Below are positions 18,576 to 25,687 of a DNA stretch of 64,000 nucleotides, in pieces. The notes beneath the pieces are model-generated. The model was given only the letters and a program-made list of their open reading frames with translations, searched no databases and had not been told where the DNA came from. How positions within the stretch are numbered: position 1 is the first letter of the stretch; each line of letters begins with the position of its first letter. Source of the DNA: JAIBJN01 sp963775625 (GTDB lineage Bacteria; Actinomycetota; Thermoleophilia; Gaiellales; Gaiellaceae). The translations under genes and the position numbers were made by a program. The stretch spans positions 306,599 to 370,598 of the forward strand of contig CAVZJM010000016.1 of NCBI GenBank assembly GCA_963775625.1. Reading direction: 5' to 3'.

Positions 18576-20037
18576 AGGCGTCCGCGGCCCGGGCGAGGCG
18601 CTCGAACTCCGCCGTCGCCTCCTCGGCGCTCGGAACCGCGAGGACGTTCTCGACCGCCAGCTCGTCCGCTTCCGGGAAGCCGGTCGCGCGGATCGCCGCC
18701 GCCGCCGCTTCGAGGTCGTAGTCGGTCCGACGCAGCTCGACGTCGGGGCCGAGCAGCGCCCAGTAGGCGCCCGGCTGCGCCTCGTAGGGCATGCCGACGC
18801 TGCCCGCGTTCACCAGGCGTTTCCCCGCGACACGACGGTCGAACTGGACGTGCGTGTGCCCGCAGATCACGACGGCCGCCGAGACTCCGGCGAGCGCCGC
18901 CGTAACCCGCTCGTCCGGCGAGATCCGCGTGAGAATCTCTTCGTCGCTCCGCGGCGAGCCGTGGCAGAAGGCGACGGTGCCGAGGCCGCCGACGTACACG
19001 CTCCGCGTGTCCGGCAGGCGGGCGAGCCACGCGCGCTGACCCGGCTCCAGCTGCGCCGCGGACCAGCGCGCCCGCTCGACAAAGAGCCCGGTCCCGGCCG
19101 CGGGCAGGTCGGCCGCGATCGCCCGGTCGCCGTTTCCGCGCACGAAGAGTGCCCGCTCGCCGAGGCCGAGCAGCCGCGTGAGCGTCGCACGCGGCATGGG
19201 CCCGATCGCCACGTCGCCTCCGACGACGATCAGATCCACCTCCAGCGCCTCCACCTCCGCGAGCACGGCCTCGAGCGCCGGGAGGTTGCCGTGGATGTCG
19301 TAGAGCGCCGCGACTCGGAACCCGGCCCGAGGGGCAGGGGCCGGGCGCAGCTGCTTCCAGATCAGGTCGGCGTTGGCGAGGAGGAACGCCACGGAGAGGA
19401 GCGGCAGCGCCGGGAGCCCGCTGATGTCGAACGCGACCGCGAGCGCAAGGGTGCCGGCAAACGAGAGCGCCATCAGGATCCAGGTCAGGCCGGGACGCAG
19501 GCCGAAGCGAACGGCGGCGCCGAGGAAGAGCGCGAAGAAGAGGACGTCCGGCAGCCCGAGCTGCGCCGAGTTGTGCTCGCCGGGGATCGGAAACGCGATC
19601 GACAGTGCGTCGAAGATCTGGGGCTGCTCCTCGACGATCACCTTCGTCGGCCCCTGGAAGACCGAGTAGGTGTCGACCGGGATGATCAGCAGCGCCACGA
19701 GCAGCACCCAGCGCACGGACTCGAAGAACGCCAGGAACCACCAGCCCGCGGCGGTGACTGCCGCGAACTTGACGAAGTTCGCGGCCACGTCGAGGCCGAG
19801 GAGCTCGAAGAGCACGGCGAGGACGACGAGCGCGACGACGGCGCCGCCGAGAGCCGCAGTCGGAGCAACGCGCCGGAGCGGGAGCGCGAGCCACGTCAGC
19901 GAGAAGAAGGCCGGAATGAGGACGAGCCCGATGAAGGCAACGTCCGCCCAGAGCCCGAGATCGGGAAGCGACTCCGAGACGCCGTAGTAGACGGCGAGGA
20001 GCGTGAGGACGGCTAGTACGGCGGCAGCTCGGACCAC
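18568..20037 (-). CDS. Presenilin-like membrane domain fused to calcineurin-like phosphoesterase
   Basis: 489-aa two-part protein in one frame. Residues 1-235 hold about eight membrane helices. Helix 5 ends PVDTYSVF (Asp122), the next helix begins LGLPD (Asp164), and the last carries GLPALPLL (PALP at 209-212), the same order as the YD, GxGD and PAL motifs of presenilin/signal-peptide-peptidase aspartyl proteases; the second Gly of GxGD is Pro. Residues 240-489 form a metallophosphoesterase with DIHGN, GGDVAIGP, GNGD, CHG and GHTH. GTG at 20037, overlapping the udg-like gene by 25 bases, gives this length. No start codon or ribosome binding site is seen at the junction near 19330. The presenilin link is motif-based inference. 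Confidence 0.72.
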   Translation of the reverse strand: MVRAAAVLAVLTLLAVYYGVSESLPDLGLWADVAFIGLVLIPAFFSLTWLALPLRRVAPTAALGGAVVALVVLAVLFELLGLDVAANFVKFAAVTAAGWWFLAFFESVRWVLLVALLIIPVDTYSVFQGPTKVIVEEQPQIFDALSIAFPIPGEHNSAQLGLPDVLFFALFLGAAVRFGLRPGLTWILMALSFAGTLALAVAFDISGLPALPLLSVAFLLANADLIWKQLRPAPAPRAGFRVAALYDIHGNLPALEAVLAEVEALEVDLIVVGGDVAIGPMPRATLTRLLGLGERALFVRGNGDRAIAADLPAAGTGLFVERARWSAAQLEPGQRAWLARLPDTRSVYVGGLGTVAFCHGSPRSDEEILTRISPDERVTAALAGVSAAVVICGHTHVQFDRRVAGKRLVNAGSVGMPYEAQPGAYWALLGPDVELRRTDYDLEAAAAAIRATGFPEADELAVENVLAVPSAEEATAEFERLARAADASK

Positions 20038-20597
20038 CAGGGGCCGAGAGCCTTGAACGCCTCCCAGAAGGCCCGCTTCGTCTTCTGCTCGTCCAGCGAC
20101 GCGTCCACGTCCGGCGTCAGGAGGGCGTCGATCGTCGGGGTGAAGCGCTGGATCTCCCCCGGCCGGTCCTCGATCTCCGCCGCGAGGGGGAACCTGACGG
20201 CGTTCAGGCATGCCCGCGCATCTTGCCCCATGACGACGACGATCTTCGGCTGCACGACGTGCAGCTCGCGCGCCAGCCAGCCGTGTGCCTCCTCGTCGCT
20301 CGCCCCGTCGAACTTGAGGCAGTTCGTCCCGTAGATCGCCATCGGGTCGACGTGCAGGCGCTGGATCGACTTCAGCACCGCCTGCCCGGAGCGGCCGAAG
20401 AAGGCCACGCCCTCGTGAATCTCCGCGGTCTGCGGGGTGTGCTTGAGCAGCATGATGTCGGCCAGCGGATGGCCCGAGCCGAGCACGGAAACGCGGTCGG
20501 CACCTGCTGCCTGGGCGATCTCGTGGCCGAGCTCGTTGATCTCGGCGATCGCCTTCTTCAGGTAGCGCTCGGAGATGTCGTCGGCGGAAACAGGCAC
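20013..20597 (-). CDS. Uracil-DNA glycosylase superfamily protein (divergent)
   Basis: 194-aa protein with the UDG fold layout: VLGSGHPLADIMLL, then FFGRSGQAVLKSI, then IYGTNCLKF and VVVMGQDA. These match motif positions of family 4/5 enzymes, which excise uracil from DNA, but the four Fe-S cysteines of those families are missing. It could be an active iron-free form or a related nucleic-acid binder. GTG start; it overlaps the downstream presenilin-phosphoesterase gene and follows the GT-PHP gene by 39 bases, so the three are probably one operon. Confidence 0.72.
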   Translation of the reverse strand: MPVSADDISERYLKKAIAEINELGHEIAQAAGADRVSVLGSGHPLADIMLLKHTPQTAEIHEGVAFFGRSGQAVLKSIQRLHVDPMAIYGTNCLKFDGASDEEAHGWLARELHVVQPKIVVVMGQDARACLNAVRFPLAAEIEDRPGEIQRFTPTIDALLTPDVDASLDEQKTKRAFWEAFKALGPWWSELPPY

Positions 20598-20636
20598 GGG
20601 GTCGCGGATGGTATTCGGGGTCCTCGCCGCCTCCTC

Positions 20637-22400
20637 CTACCGGACCGAGGCCTTGGTCCGGCGCTCGCGGGCCTGCGCGACCCACTTCAGGCCCTGGAGG
20701 TAGAGCAGGGACTTGGGCCGGCGCACGATCTCGGCGCTGCGCAGGCTGATGAGGAACTCCTCCGCCGTCTCGAACGCCCGCAGGCGCACGAGGCCGGTGC
20801 CGACGCCCTGGAGCACGTGCGCGTCGGAGCCCGCCCCCATGGTCAGGTTGTACTTGCGCGCGAAGCGCAGGGCCTCGTCGTTGAAGGCCTCGAAGAGGAG
20901 GCGGGCGTTGTAGACCTCGAAGACGTCGATCTCGGCCAGGTGGCGGTGGAGCGTGCCGGCGTCCGGGATCGTGTGGAGCCGGTCGAAGGGGTGGGGGAGG
21001 TAGACGACGCCTCCCTGCTCGCGGATCGCGGCGATCGTGTCCGCCCAGGACATGCCGCGCGGGATCTCCTCGCTGAGGAAGAGCCCGATCACCTCGCCGG
21101 CGTCCGTCTTCACCTCCTCACCGGGGATGACCGTGAGGGCCCGGTCGCGCGCGAGCTCGACGGCCTCCTGCGCCCCCGAGAAGACGTTGTGGTCGGTGAC
21201 CGCGATCGCGCCCAGCCCGATCCGCTCCGCATGGTCGAGGAGATCGGGCACCGGCACGGCGCAGTCGTGCGAGTGCTCGGTGTGCATGTGCAGGTCCGCG
21301 AGGACGAGCGGCCGGTCCGCGAGCGGGTCCGCGGCGGCTTCGGGACGCACGCGCCGCTTGCGAAGGACGGCGCCGTAGACGCGCTCCAGCTCGGCGGCCA
21401 GGCGGCCGAAGCTCTCGCGCTCGGCGCGGTGCCGCGCTTCGGCCGAGCACCGGTCCCGCCAGCCCTCGTCGCTCGCCAGGCGCCCCAGGGCGGCGCCGAC
21501 GAGCTCGGGCTGGCCCTGCGATCCCGGCGGGTCGACGAGCGCGACTCCGGAGGCCTCGGCCTCGAGCGCCAGGCGCGCGTTGGCCCGCAGGGCAGGCACG
21601 AGACCGGCGGCGCCCGCCAGCTCGAGCGCGCGCGTTCGCGCGTCGAGCGCCGTGCGAACGACGACCCGGTCGCGCAGCGCGCGCGGGACGTACGGCCGTC
21701 CGGCGAGTGCTTTCGTCCGGAGTACGACCAGCTCCCAGCCGGGGAGGTCGGCCAGGGCGCGGAACGCAGCGCGGAGGCGCGGTAGCTCCTCCGGCCTCCA
21801 CTCGACGACGAAGCGGCGACGAGGCCTTGCGGGGGCGAACGCCTCGAGATCGACGCCGAGCGGCAACACGCGGTAGTCGCCGGGAAATCGCGCTGCGGCC
21901 GCCTCGGCCGTCGCCTTGCTGGTCGCGGACAGAGCGTCCACGCGCCCGAGGAGCCTCTCGCGCTGTTTCTTCCCGGGTGGGTAGCCGAGCCGCTCGGGCG
22001 AGTGGAAGGTGGCGACGGCCAGCCGGCGTGTGTCGCGGAGCGCGAGGTAGGAGAGGCTCGGGACGCCCGGCTCGTGCACGTGGACGACGTCGAAGTGGTC
22101 GCGCGTGAGCGCCAGCTCGAGGTTCGCGCGGACGCCGATGGGGACGCCCAGGCTGCTGCGGCGGGAGACGGGAATGGACGGCCCGAGCGCAACCGTGCCC
22201 TCGAGCGGCGTCCCTTCGCGTCCGAGCCGCTTCAGCGCCCGGCGCCCGGCTCCGAGGTCCGTCGCCCGACTCGAGGGCGCCAAGACGACGACCTCGTGCC
22301 CTCTGCGTCGCAGCTCGGCGGCGGCGCCCTCGACGTGGTCGTTCACCGGGTGCGGCTGCGACCAGGCGAACGGGGTGACCATGCAGATCCTGAGCTTCAC
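20637..22400 (-). CDS. Glycosyltransferase (GT4-like)-PHP phosphoesterase fusion
   Basis: 587-aa fusion. Residues 1-345 are a GT-B glycosyltransferase (MVTPFAWSQPHPVNDHVEGAA at the start region, FDVVHVHEPG near 104, VLPLGVDLEAF near 180, EAEASGVALV near 281). Residues 365-585 are a PHP domain with metal motifs LADLHMHTEHSHD (H371, H373), TDHN (403), GEEVKT (428), LPHPFDR (470) and GSDAH (526). PHP domains hydrolyse phosphates, so the protein may add a sugar and trim a phosphate on the same lipid or glycan. GTG start, leaderless (TAGAAT seven bases upstream). Confidence 0.85.
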   Translation of the reverse strand: MKLRICMVTPFAWSQPHPVNDHVEGAAAELRRRGHEVVVLAPSSRATDLGAGRRALKRLGREGTPLEGTVALGPSIPVSRRSSLGVPIGVRANLELALTRDHFDVVHVHEPGVPSLSYLALRDTRRLAVATFHSPERLGYPPGKKQRERLLGRVDALSATSKATAEAAAARFPGDYRVLPLGVDLEAFAPARPRRRFVVEWRPEELPRLRAAFRALADLPGWELVVLRTKALAGRPYVPRALRDRVVVRTALDARTRALELAGAAGLVPALRANARLALEAEASGVALVDPPGSQGQPELVGAALGRLASDEGWRDRCSAEARHRAERESFGRLAAELERVYGAVLRKRRVRPEAAADPLADRPLVLADLHMHTEHSHDCAVPVPDLLDHAERIGLGAIAVTDHNVFSGAQEAVELARDRALTVIPGEEVKTDAGEVIGLFLSEEIPRGMSWADTIAAIREQGGVVYLPHPFDRLHTIPDAGTLHRHLAEIDVFEVYNARLLFEAFNDEALRFARKYNLTMGAGSDAHVLQGVGTGLVRLRAFETAEEFLISLRSAEIVRRPKSLLYLQGLKWVAQARERRTKASVR

Positions 22401-22407
22401 GGCACCG

Positions 22408-22413
22408 ATTCTA
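22408..22413 (-). promoter_or_regulatory. -10 box of the leaderless GT-PHP gene
   Basis: TAGAAT on the minus strand ends seven bases before GTG at 22400. Confidence 0.6.
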
Positions 22414-22482
22414 CGGCTCCCCTTGAAGCCGCCTGCGAGCCGCGGTACGGTCGCACGTTCAACCCCGTGGAGAGGAGTGACC

Positions 22483-23322
22483 ATGTGTCTTCCGGGCACT
22501 GCCGAGATCGTTCGTAAGAACGTCGAGGCGGAAGGGGCGCCCAAGCTCGACCGGCGTACGGCCCTCGTCGGCGCCGCCGGCGCCGCGCTCGTCGCCAGCT
22601 TCCCTGCGAGCGCGCTGGCGAAGGGAGGTCGCCATCGCAAGCACTTCTGCGACCTCACGCACACGTTCCGCGAGGGCTTTCCGGTCTTCGTCACCGGCGA
22701 GGAGCCCCAGCGCGAGACGATTGCCGACTACGCGACCTCGGGCTTCTACGCTCAGAAATGGACCTTCGGGGAGCACTCGTGCACGCACATGGACGTCCCC
22801 GGCCACTTCCATGAGGGCGGCCGGCTCTCGCCCGACATCACGCTGCAGGAGCTGATCGTCCCCATCGTCGTCATCGACATCAGCAAGCGTGCACTCGACG
22901 ACGTCAACGCGATGGTGGAGCTCCAGGACATCAGGAAGTTCGAGAAGCGCCACGGCCGGATTCCCAAGCGGGCGCTCGTCGCCGCCGACTCAGGCTGGGC
23001 GAGCAAGTCCGATGACCCGGACGCGTTCAAGGGCGGACCGGCGTTCCCGGACTACAACTTCCCGGGCTGGAGCGAGGAGGCCGCCATGTTCCTCGCCGAG
23101 AAGCGTGACATCACCGGGATCGGGATCGACACGCTCAGCCTCGACCCGGGCAACTCGCTCACGTTCCCGGTGCACGTCAACTATCTGGCGACCGACCGCT
23201 ACGGGATCGAGAACCTCACCGGTCTCGACTGCATCCCGAAGCACGGCGCGACCGCGTACGTCGGCCTGATCCCGTGGGAGGAAGGCTCCGGCGGCCCGTG
23301 CAGGGTGATCGCCACCTGGTAG
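22483..23322 (+). CDS. Tat-exported cyclase/metal-dependent hydrolase (KynB-like)
   Basis: 279-aa cyclase-family (PF04199-type) hydrolase. A twin-arginine stretch RRTALVGAAGAALVAS at residues 24-39 and AxA (SALA) suggest Tat export. The metal motif HxGTHxDxP appears as HSCTHMDVPGHF with Cys for Gly. Later GIGIDTLSLDPG and FPVHVNYLA fit the family, which includes kynurenine formamidase and isatin hydrolase. GAGAGGAG lies before the ATG, so this gene is not leaderless. It ends six bases before palindrome copy 2. Confidence 0.85.
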   Translation: MCLPGTAEIVRKNVEAEGAPKLDRRTALVGAAGAALVASFPASALAKGGRHRKHFCDLTHTFREGFPVFVTGEEPQRETIADYATSGFYAQKWTFGEHSCTHMDVPGHFHEGGRLSPDITLQELIVPIVVIDISKRALDDVNAMVELQDIRKFEKRHGRIPKRALVAADSGWASKSDDPDAFKGGPAFPDYNFPGWSEEAAMFLAEKRDITGIGIDTLSLDPGNSLTFPVHVNYLATDRYGIENLTGLDCIPKHGATAYVGLIPWEEGSGGPCRVIATW

Positions 23323-23328
23323 CCGTAG

Positions 23329-23351
23329 CCAAGTAACAGTCTGTTACTTGG
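23329..23351. repeat. 23-base palindrome, copy 2
   Basis: Identical to 18553-18575: arms CCAAGTAACAG and CTGTTACTTGG around one T. Here it lies between the convergent cyclase and ino1 genes, directly before a strong GC hairpin. The two copies bound a four-gene block. Confidence 0.8.
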
Positions 23352-23354
23352 GAT

Positions 23355-23388
23355 CGAACAGGGGCCGGAGCAAGCCGGCCCCTGTTCG
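23355..23388. terminator. GC hairpin between convergent cyclase and ino1
   Basis: Arms CGAACAGGGGCCGG and CCGGCCCCTGTTCG pair perfectly over 14 bases with a six-base loop (AGCAAG). It lies six bases from the ino1 stop and can serve both strands; no T-run follows. Confidence 0.65.
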
Positions 23389-23393
23389 TGCTG

Positions 23394-24539
23394 CTAGGCC
23401 TTCGCGGGTGTCTTGGCGGTCTTGCGTGCGTAGCGCTTGATGAACGCCTCGACGAGGTCGTAGGCCTCGTCGTCGGCGATCTGCTCCGGCGGCGACTTCA
23501 TCAGGTAGGCGCTCGGGCCCTCGAGGGCTCCCGACACGCCGTTGTTCAGGGCCAGCTTGGCGAGGCGGACGGCGTCGATGACGATGCCGGCCGAGTTGGG
23601 GGAGTCCCAGACCTCGAGCTTCATCTCGAGGTTCAGCGGGACGTCGCCGAACGACGTGCCCTCCATGCGGATGTAGGCCCACTTGCGGTCGGTCAGCCAC
23701 GGAACGTAGTCGGACGGCCCGACGTGGACGTTCCCGGCGCCCATGTCGTAGTCGAGCATGGACGTGACCGCGTTCGTCTTCGAGATCTTCTTCGACTCGA
23801 GCCGCTCGCGCTCCAGCATGTTGAGGAAGTCGGAGTTGCCGCCGACGTTCAGCTGCATCGTCCGGTCGAGGTGGACGCCGCGCTCGCGGAAGAGCGACGT
23901 GAGCACCCGGTGCGTGATCGTGGCGCCGACCTGCGACTTGATGTCGTCGCCGATGATCGGGAGGCCCTGCTGCTCGAACTGGTTGCCGAAGTAACCCCCC
24001 TTGGCGATGAAGACGGGCATGCAGTTCACCATCGCGCAGCCGGCCTTCAGGATCTGCTCCGTGTACCACTTCGTAGCCTGCTCGGAGCCGACCGGGAGGT
24101 AGTTGACGACGACGTCGGTGTTCGTCTCCCTGAGGATCTCGACCACGTCGTCGGTGTCGCCGGGCGCCTTCTCGACGACCTCGGAGATGTACTTGCCGAG
24201 CCCGTCGTGGGTCATGCCGCGCGAGACGGTGACGCCGGATTTCGGCACGTCGGCAAACTTGTACGTGTCGTTCGGATGCGCCCAGATCGCGTCGGCCAGG
24301 TCCTTGCCGACCTTGTCCTTCGTGACGTCGAAGGCGGCGGTGAACTCGACGTCGCGGACGTGGTAGCCGCCGAGGTCGACGTGCATGAGGCCCGGGACGA
24401 AGGTCTCGGGGTCGGCGTCCTTGTAGTACTCGACGCCCTGGAGGAGCGAGTTGGCGCAGTTGCCCACGCCGATGATGGCGACCCTGACCTTGTCCTCGGA
24501 GCGGACGCGGCCGTTGGTCTTGCCGTTCGTGCTGGCCAT
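23394..24539 (-). CDS. ino1: Inositol-3-phosphate synthase
   Basis: 381-aa myo-inositol-1-phosphate synthase, which turns glucose 6-phosphate into inositol 3-phosphate with NAD for phosphatidylinositol lipids. The NAD loop VAIIGVGNCANSLLQG, VVNYLPVGSEQATKWY, LNVGGNSDFLNM and GPSDYVPWL are diagnostic of the actinobacterial short form. AAAGGAA precedes the ATG at 24539, but the frame is also open upstream for 113 codons through a double ribbon-helix-helix domain with no stop between, so a longer fused product is possible. Next to PIP synthase and a PAP2-type transferase. Confidence 0.93.
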   Translation of the reverse strand: MASTNGKTNGRVRSEDKVRVAIIGVGNCANSLLQGVEYYKDADPETFVPGLMHVDLGGYHVRDVEFTAAFDVTKDKVGKDLADAIWAHPNDTYKFADVPKSGVTVSRGMTHDGLGKYISEVVEKAPGDTDDVVEILRETNTDVVVNYLPVGSEQATKWYTEQILKAGCAMVNCMPVFIAKGGYFGNQFEQQGLPIIGDDIKSQVGATITHRVLTSLFRERGVHLDRTMQLNVGGNSDFLNMLERERLESKKISKTNAVTSMLDYDMGAGNVHVGPSDYVPWLTDRKWAYIRMEGTSFGDVPLNLEMKLEVWDSPNSAGIVIDAVRLAKLALNNGVSGALEGPSAYLMKSPPEQIADDEAYDLVEAFIKRYARKTAKTPAKA

Positions 24540-24878
24540 TGGTTCCTTTCGTCGGTTCGACTGGAAGGGAATGTCGAGCTCGTCTGCTAGCACCAGAAGG
24601 ATGACGTCGTTCCTGTGGGCGCCCGTGCGCGCGGCCTCGGCGTCGATCATGTCTTTGAGGGCGTCCGGCATGCGCAGGAGCGTGACGCCGCTCGTGCCTG
24701 CGAGCGGGCTCCGGCGGCCCGTGGGAGAGTAGGGGACGCCGAAGCGCTCGGCCAGGATCCCCGTGGCGAGGTCGTTCAGGTTCCCCCCGCGGCGCGCCAC
24801 CTCTCGGACGAGCGCGCGCTTGAGGGAGGAGGGCATCCGAACCAGGACGCCACGTCTCTCAGAACTGCTAGCAGCCAA
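24540..24878 (-). CDS. Tandem ribbon-helix-helix DNA-binding domain, in frame with ino1
   Basis: 113 codons holding two ribbon-helix-helix (CopG/Arc-type) units: VLVRMPSSLKRALVREVARR with its second helix (about residues 11-47) and VTLLRMPDALKDMIDAEAAR with its second helix (65-104), joined by a 17-residue linker. Such domains bind short operator repeats as dimers. There is no stop codon before the ino1 ATG, and neither other frame offers a stop near the junction, so an Ino1 fused to its own DNA-binding domain is the literal reading. TTG at 24878 is nine bases after TATTGT; ATG at 24836 is the alternative start. Confidence 0.7.
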
Positions 24879-24893
24879 ACTGCTAGCACAATA
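24863..24893 (-). promoter_or_regulatory. Promoter with direct repeats AACTGCTAGCA upstream of RHH-ino1
   Basis: Two direct copies of AACTGCTAGCA (plus-strand reading, starting 24863 and 24878; period 15) cover the region from a minus-strand -10-like TATTGT (24893-24888) across the likely start. The core TGCTAGCA is a palindrome and occurs again at 24585-24592 and at 43164-43171. Tandem short repeats over a promoter are the usual operator of ribbon-helix-helix proteins, so autoregulation is the simplest reading. Confidence 0.65.
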
Positions 24894-24904
24894 GCAGGAC
24901 TGCG

Positions 24905-25537
24905 CTACTCGCGCTCGGCGAGCTGCTTGCGCACGTAGAGGATGCGCTGCAGGACGGTGAGCCAGGCCGTCGCCGTGAGGACGGCGACGACGTAGGGCAG
25001 CGACCCGAAGGGCGCGAAGGCGAGACCCACCGAGATGACGACCACCCGCTCGGCGCGGCTGCCGAAGCCCACGTCTCCCTTCAGGCCCATCACCTCGGCG
25101 CGGGCGCGCGTGTAGCTGACGAGGAACGACCCGCCCATCGCGGCGAAGGTGAGCGCCACGCCCCACTCGCTCCCGTCGCGCATGAGGACGAGGCCGATGG
25201 CCGCGAGCATGAATCCCTCGCCGACGCGGTCGACGGTCGAGTCCAGGAAGGCGCCGAACGGCGTCCCCTTGCCGCTTCGCCGCGCGAGCGCGCCGTCGAG
25301 GATGTCGAGCACGCTCCCGACCACGAAGAGCGCGCCGCCGAGGATGAAGAGCCAGCCGCTCAGGTACTCGAAGTAGACGGCGACCGCGCCGGCGATGCAG
25401 AGCCCGACGCCCGAGATCGTGAGCGCGTCCGGCGTGACGCTGGTGCGCTCGAGCCCTGCGATCCACCGGCTGGCGACCCGGCGGACCTCGTCCTGATACG
25501 TCCGCTTCGGGCGCTCGGCTTGGCCGGGGCTGGTCAT
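24905..25537 (-). CDS. pgsA: CDP-alcohol phosphatidyltransferase (PIP synthase-like)
   Basis: 210-aa membrane enzyme that swaps CMP of CDP-diacylglycerol for an alcohol phosphate. The full CDP-alcohol signature (D-x2-D-G-x2-A-R, then G-x3-D-x3-D) reads DILDGALARR followed by GAFLDSTVDR. With ino1 beside it the acceptor is most likely inositol 3-phosphate, giving phosphatidylinositol phosphate, the actinobacterial route. Five to six membrane helices are visible. The ATG lies inside a 12-base-pair hairpin with the ribosome binding site in its loop. Confidence 0.87.
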   Translation of the reverse strand: MTSPGQAERPKRTYQDEVRRVASRWIAGLERTSVTPDALTISGVGLCIAGAVAVYFEYLSGWLFILGGALFVVGSVLDILDGALARRSGKGTPFGAFLDSTVDRVGEGFMLAAIGLVLMRDGSEWGVALTFAAMGGSFLVSYTRARAEVMGLKGDVGFGSRAERVVVISVGLAFAPFGSLPYVVAVLTATAWLTVLQRILYVRKQLAERE

Positions 25538-25564
25538 GGGCCGACTCCTGTTGGCCCATGACCA
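25531..25564 (-). promoter_or_regulatory. Hairpin trapping the pgsA start codon, Shine-Dalgarno in loop
   Basis: Plus-strand arms TGGTCATGGGCC (25531-25542) and GGCCCATGACCA (25553-25564) are perfect complements over 12 bases with a 10-base loop. On the mRNA the 3' arm contains the start AUG (25537-25535) and the loop AACAGGAGUC contains AGGAG seven bases before it. Folding would bury the AUG while showing the ribosome binding site, a layout suited to translational control. Confidence 0.7.
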
Positions 25565-25687
25565 GGGGGAGGGTGTGTGAGGGAACCGGGAGGTTCCCTC
25601 ACGGTCTCAAAGAAGGGGGCACGCGGGGGAAACATGGTTTCACCCGCGGGAGCGACCCGAAGGCGAGCGACGGTCAAGCCGCCGAGG

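Noticed and set aside
24540..24878. Ribbon-helix-helix antitoxin of a toxin-antitoxin pair
   Set aside because: No toxin-like small gene on either side; the frame continues into ino1 instead.
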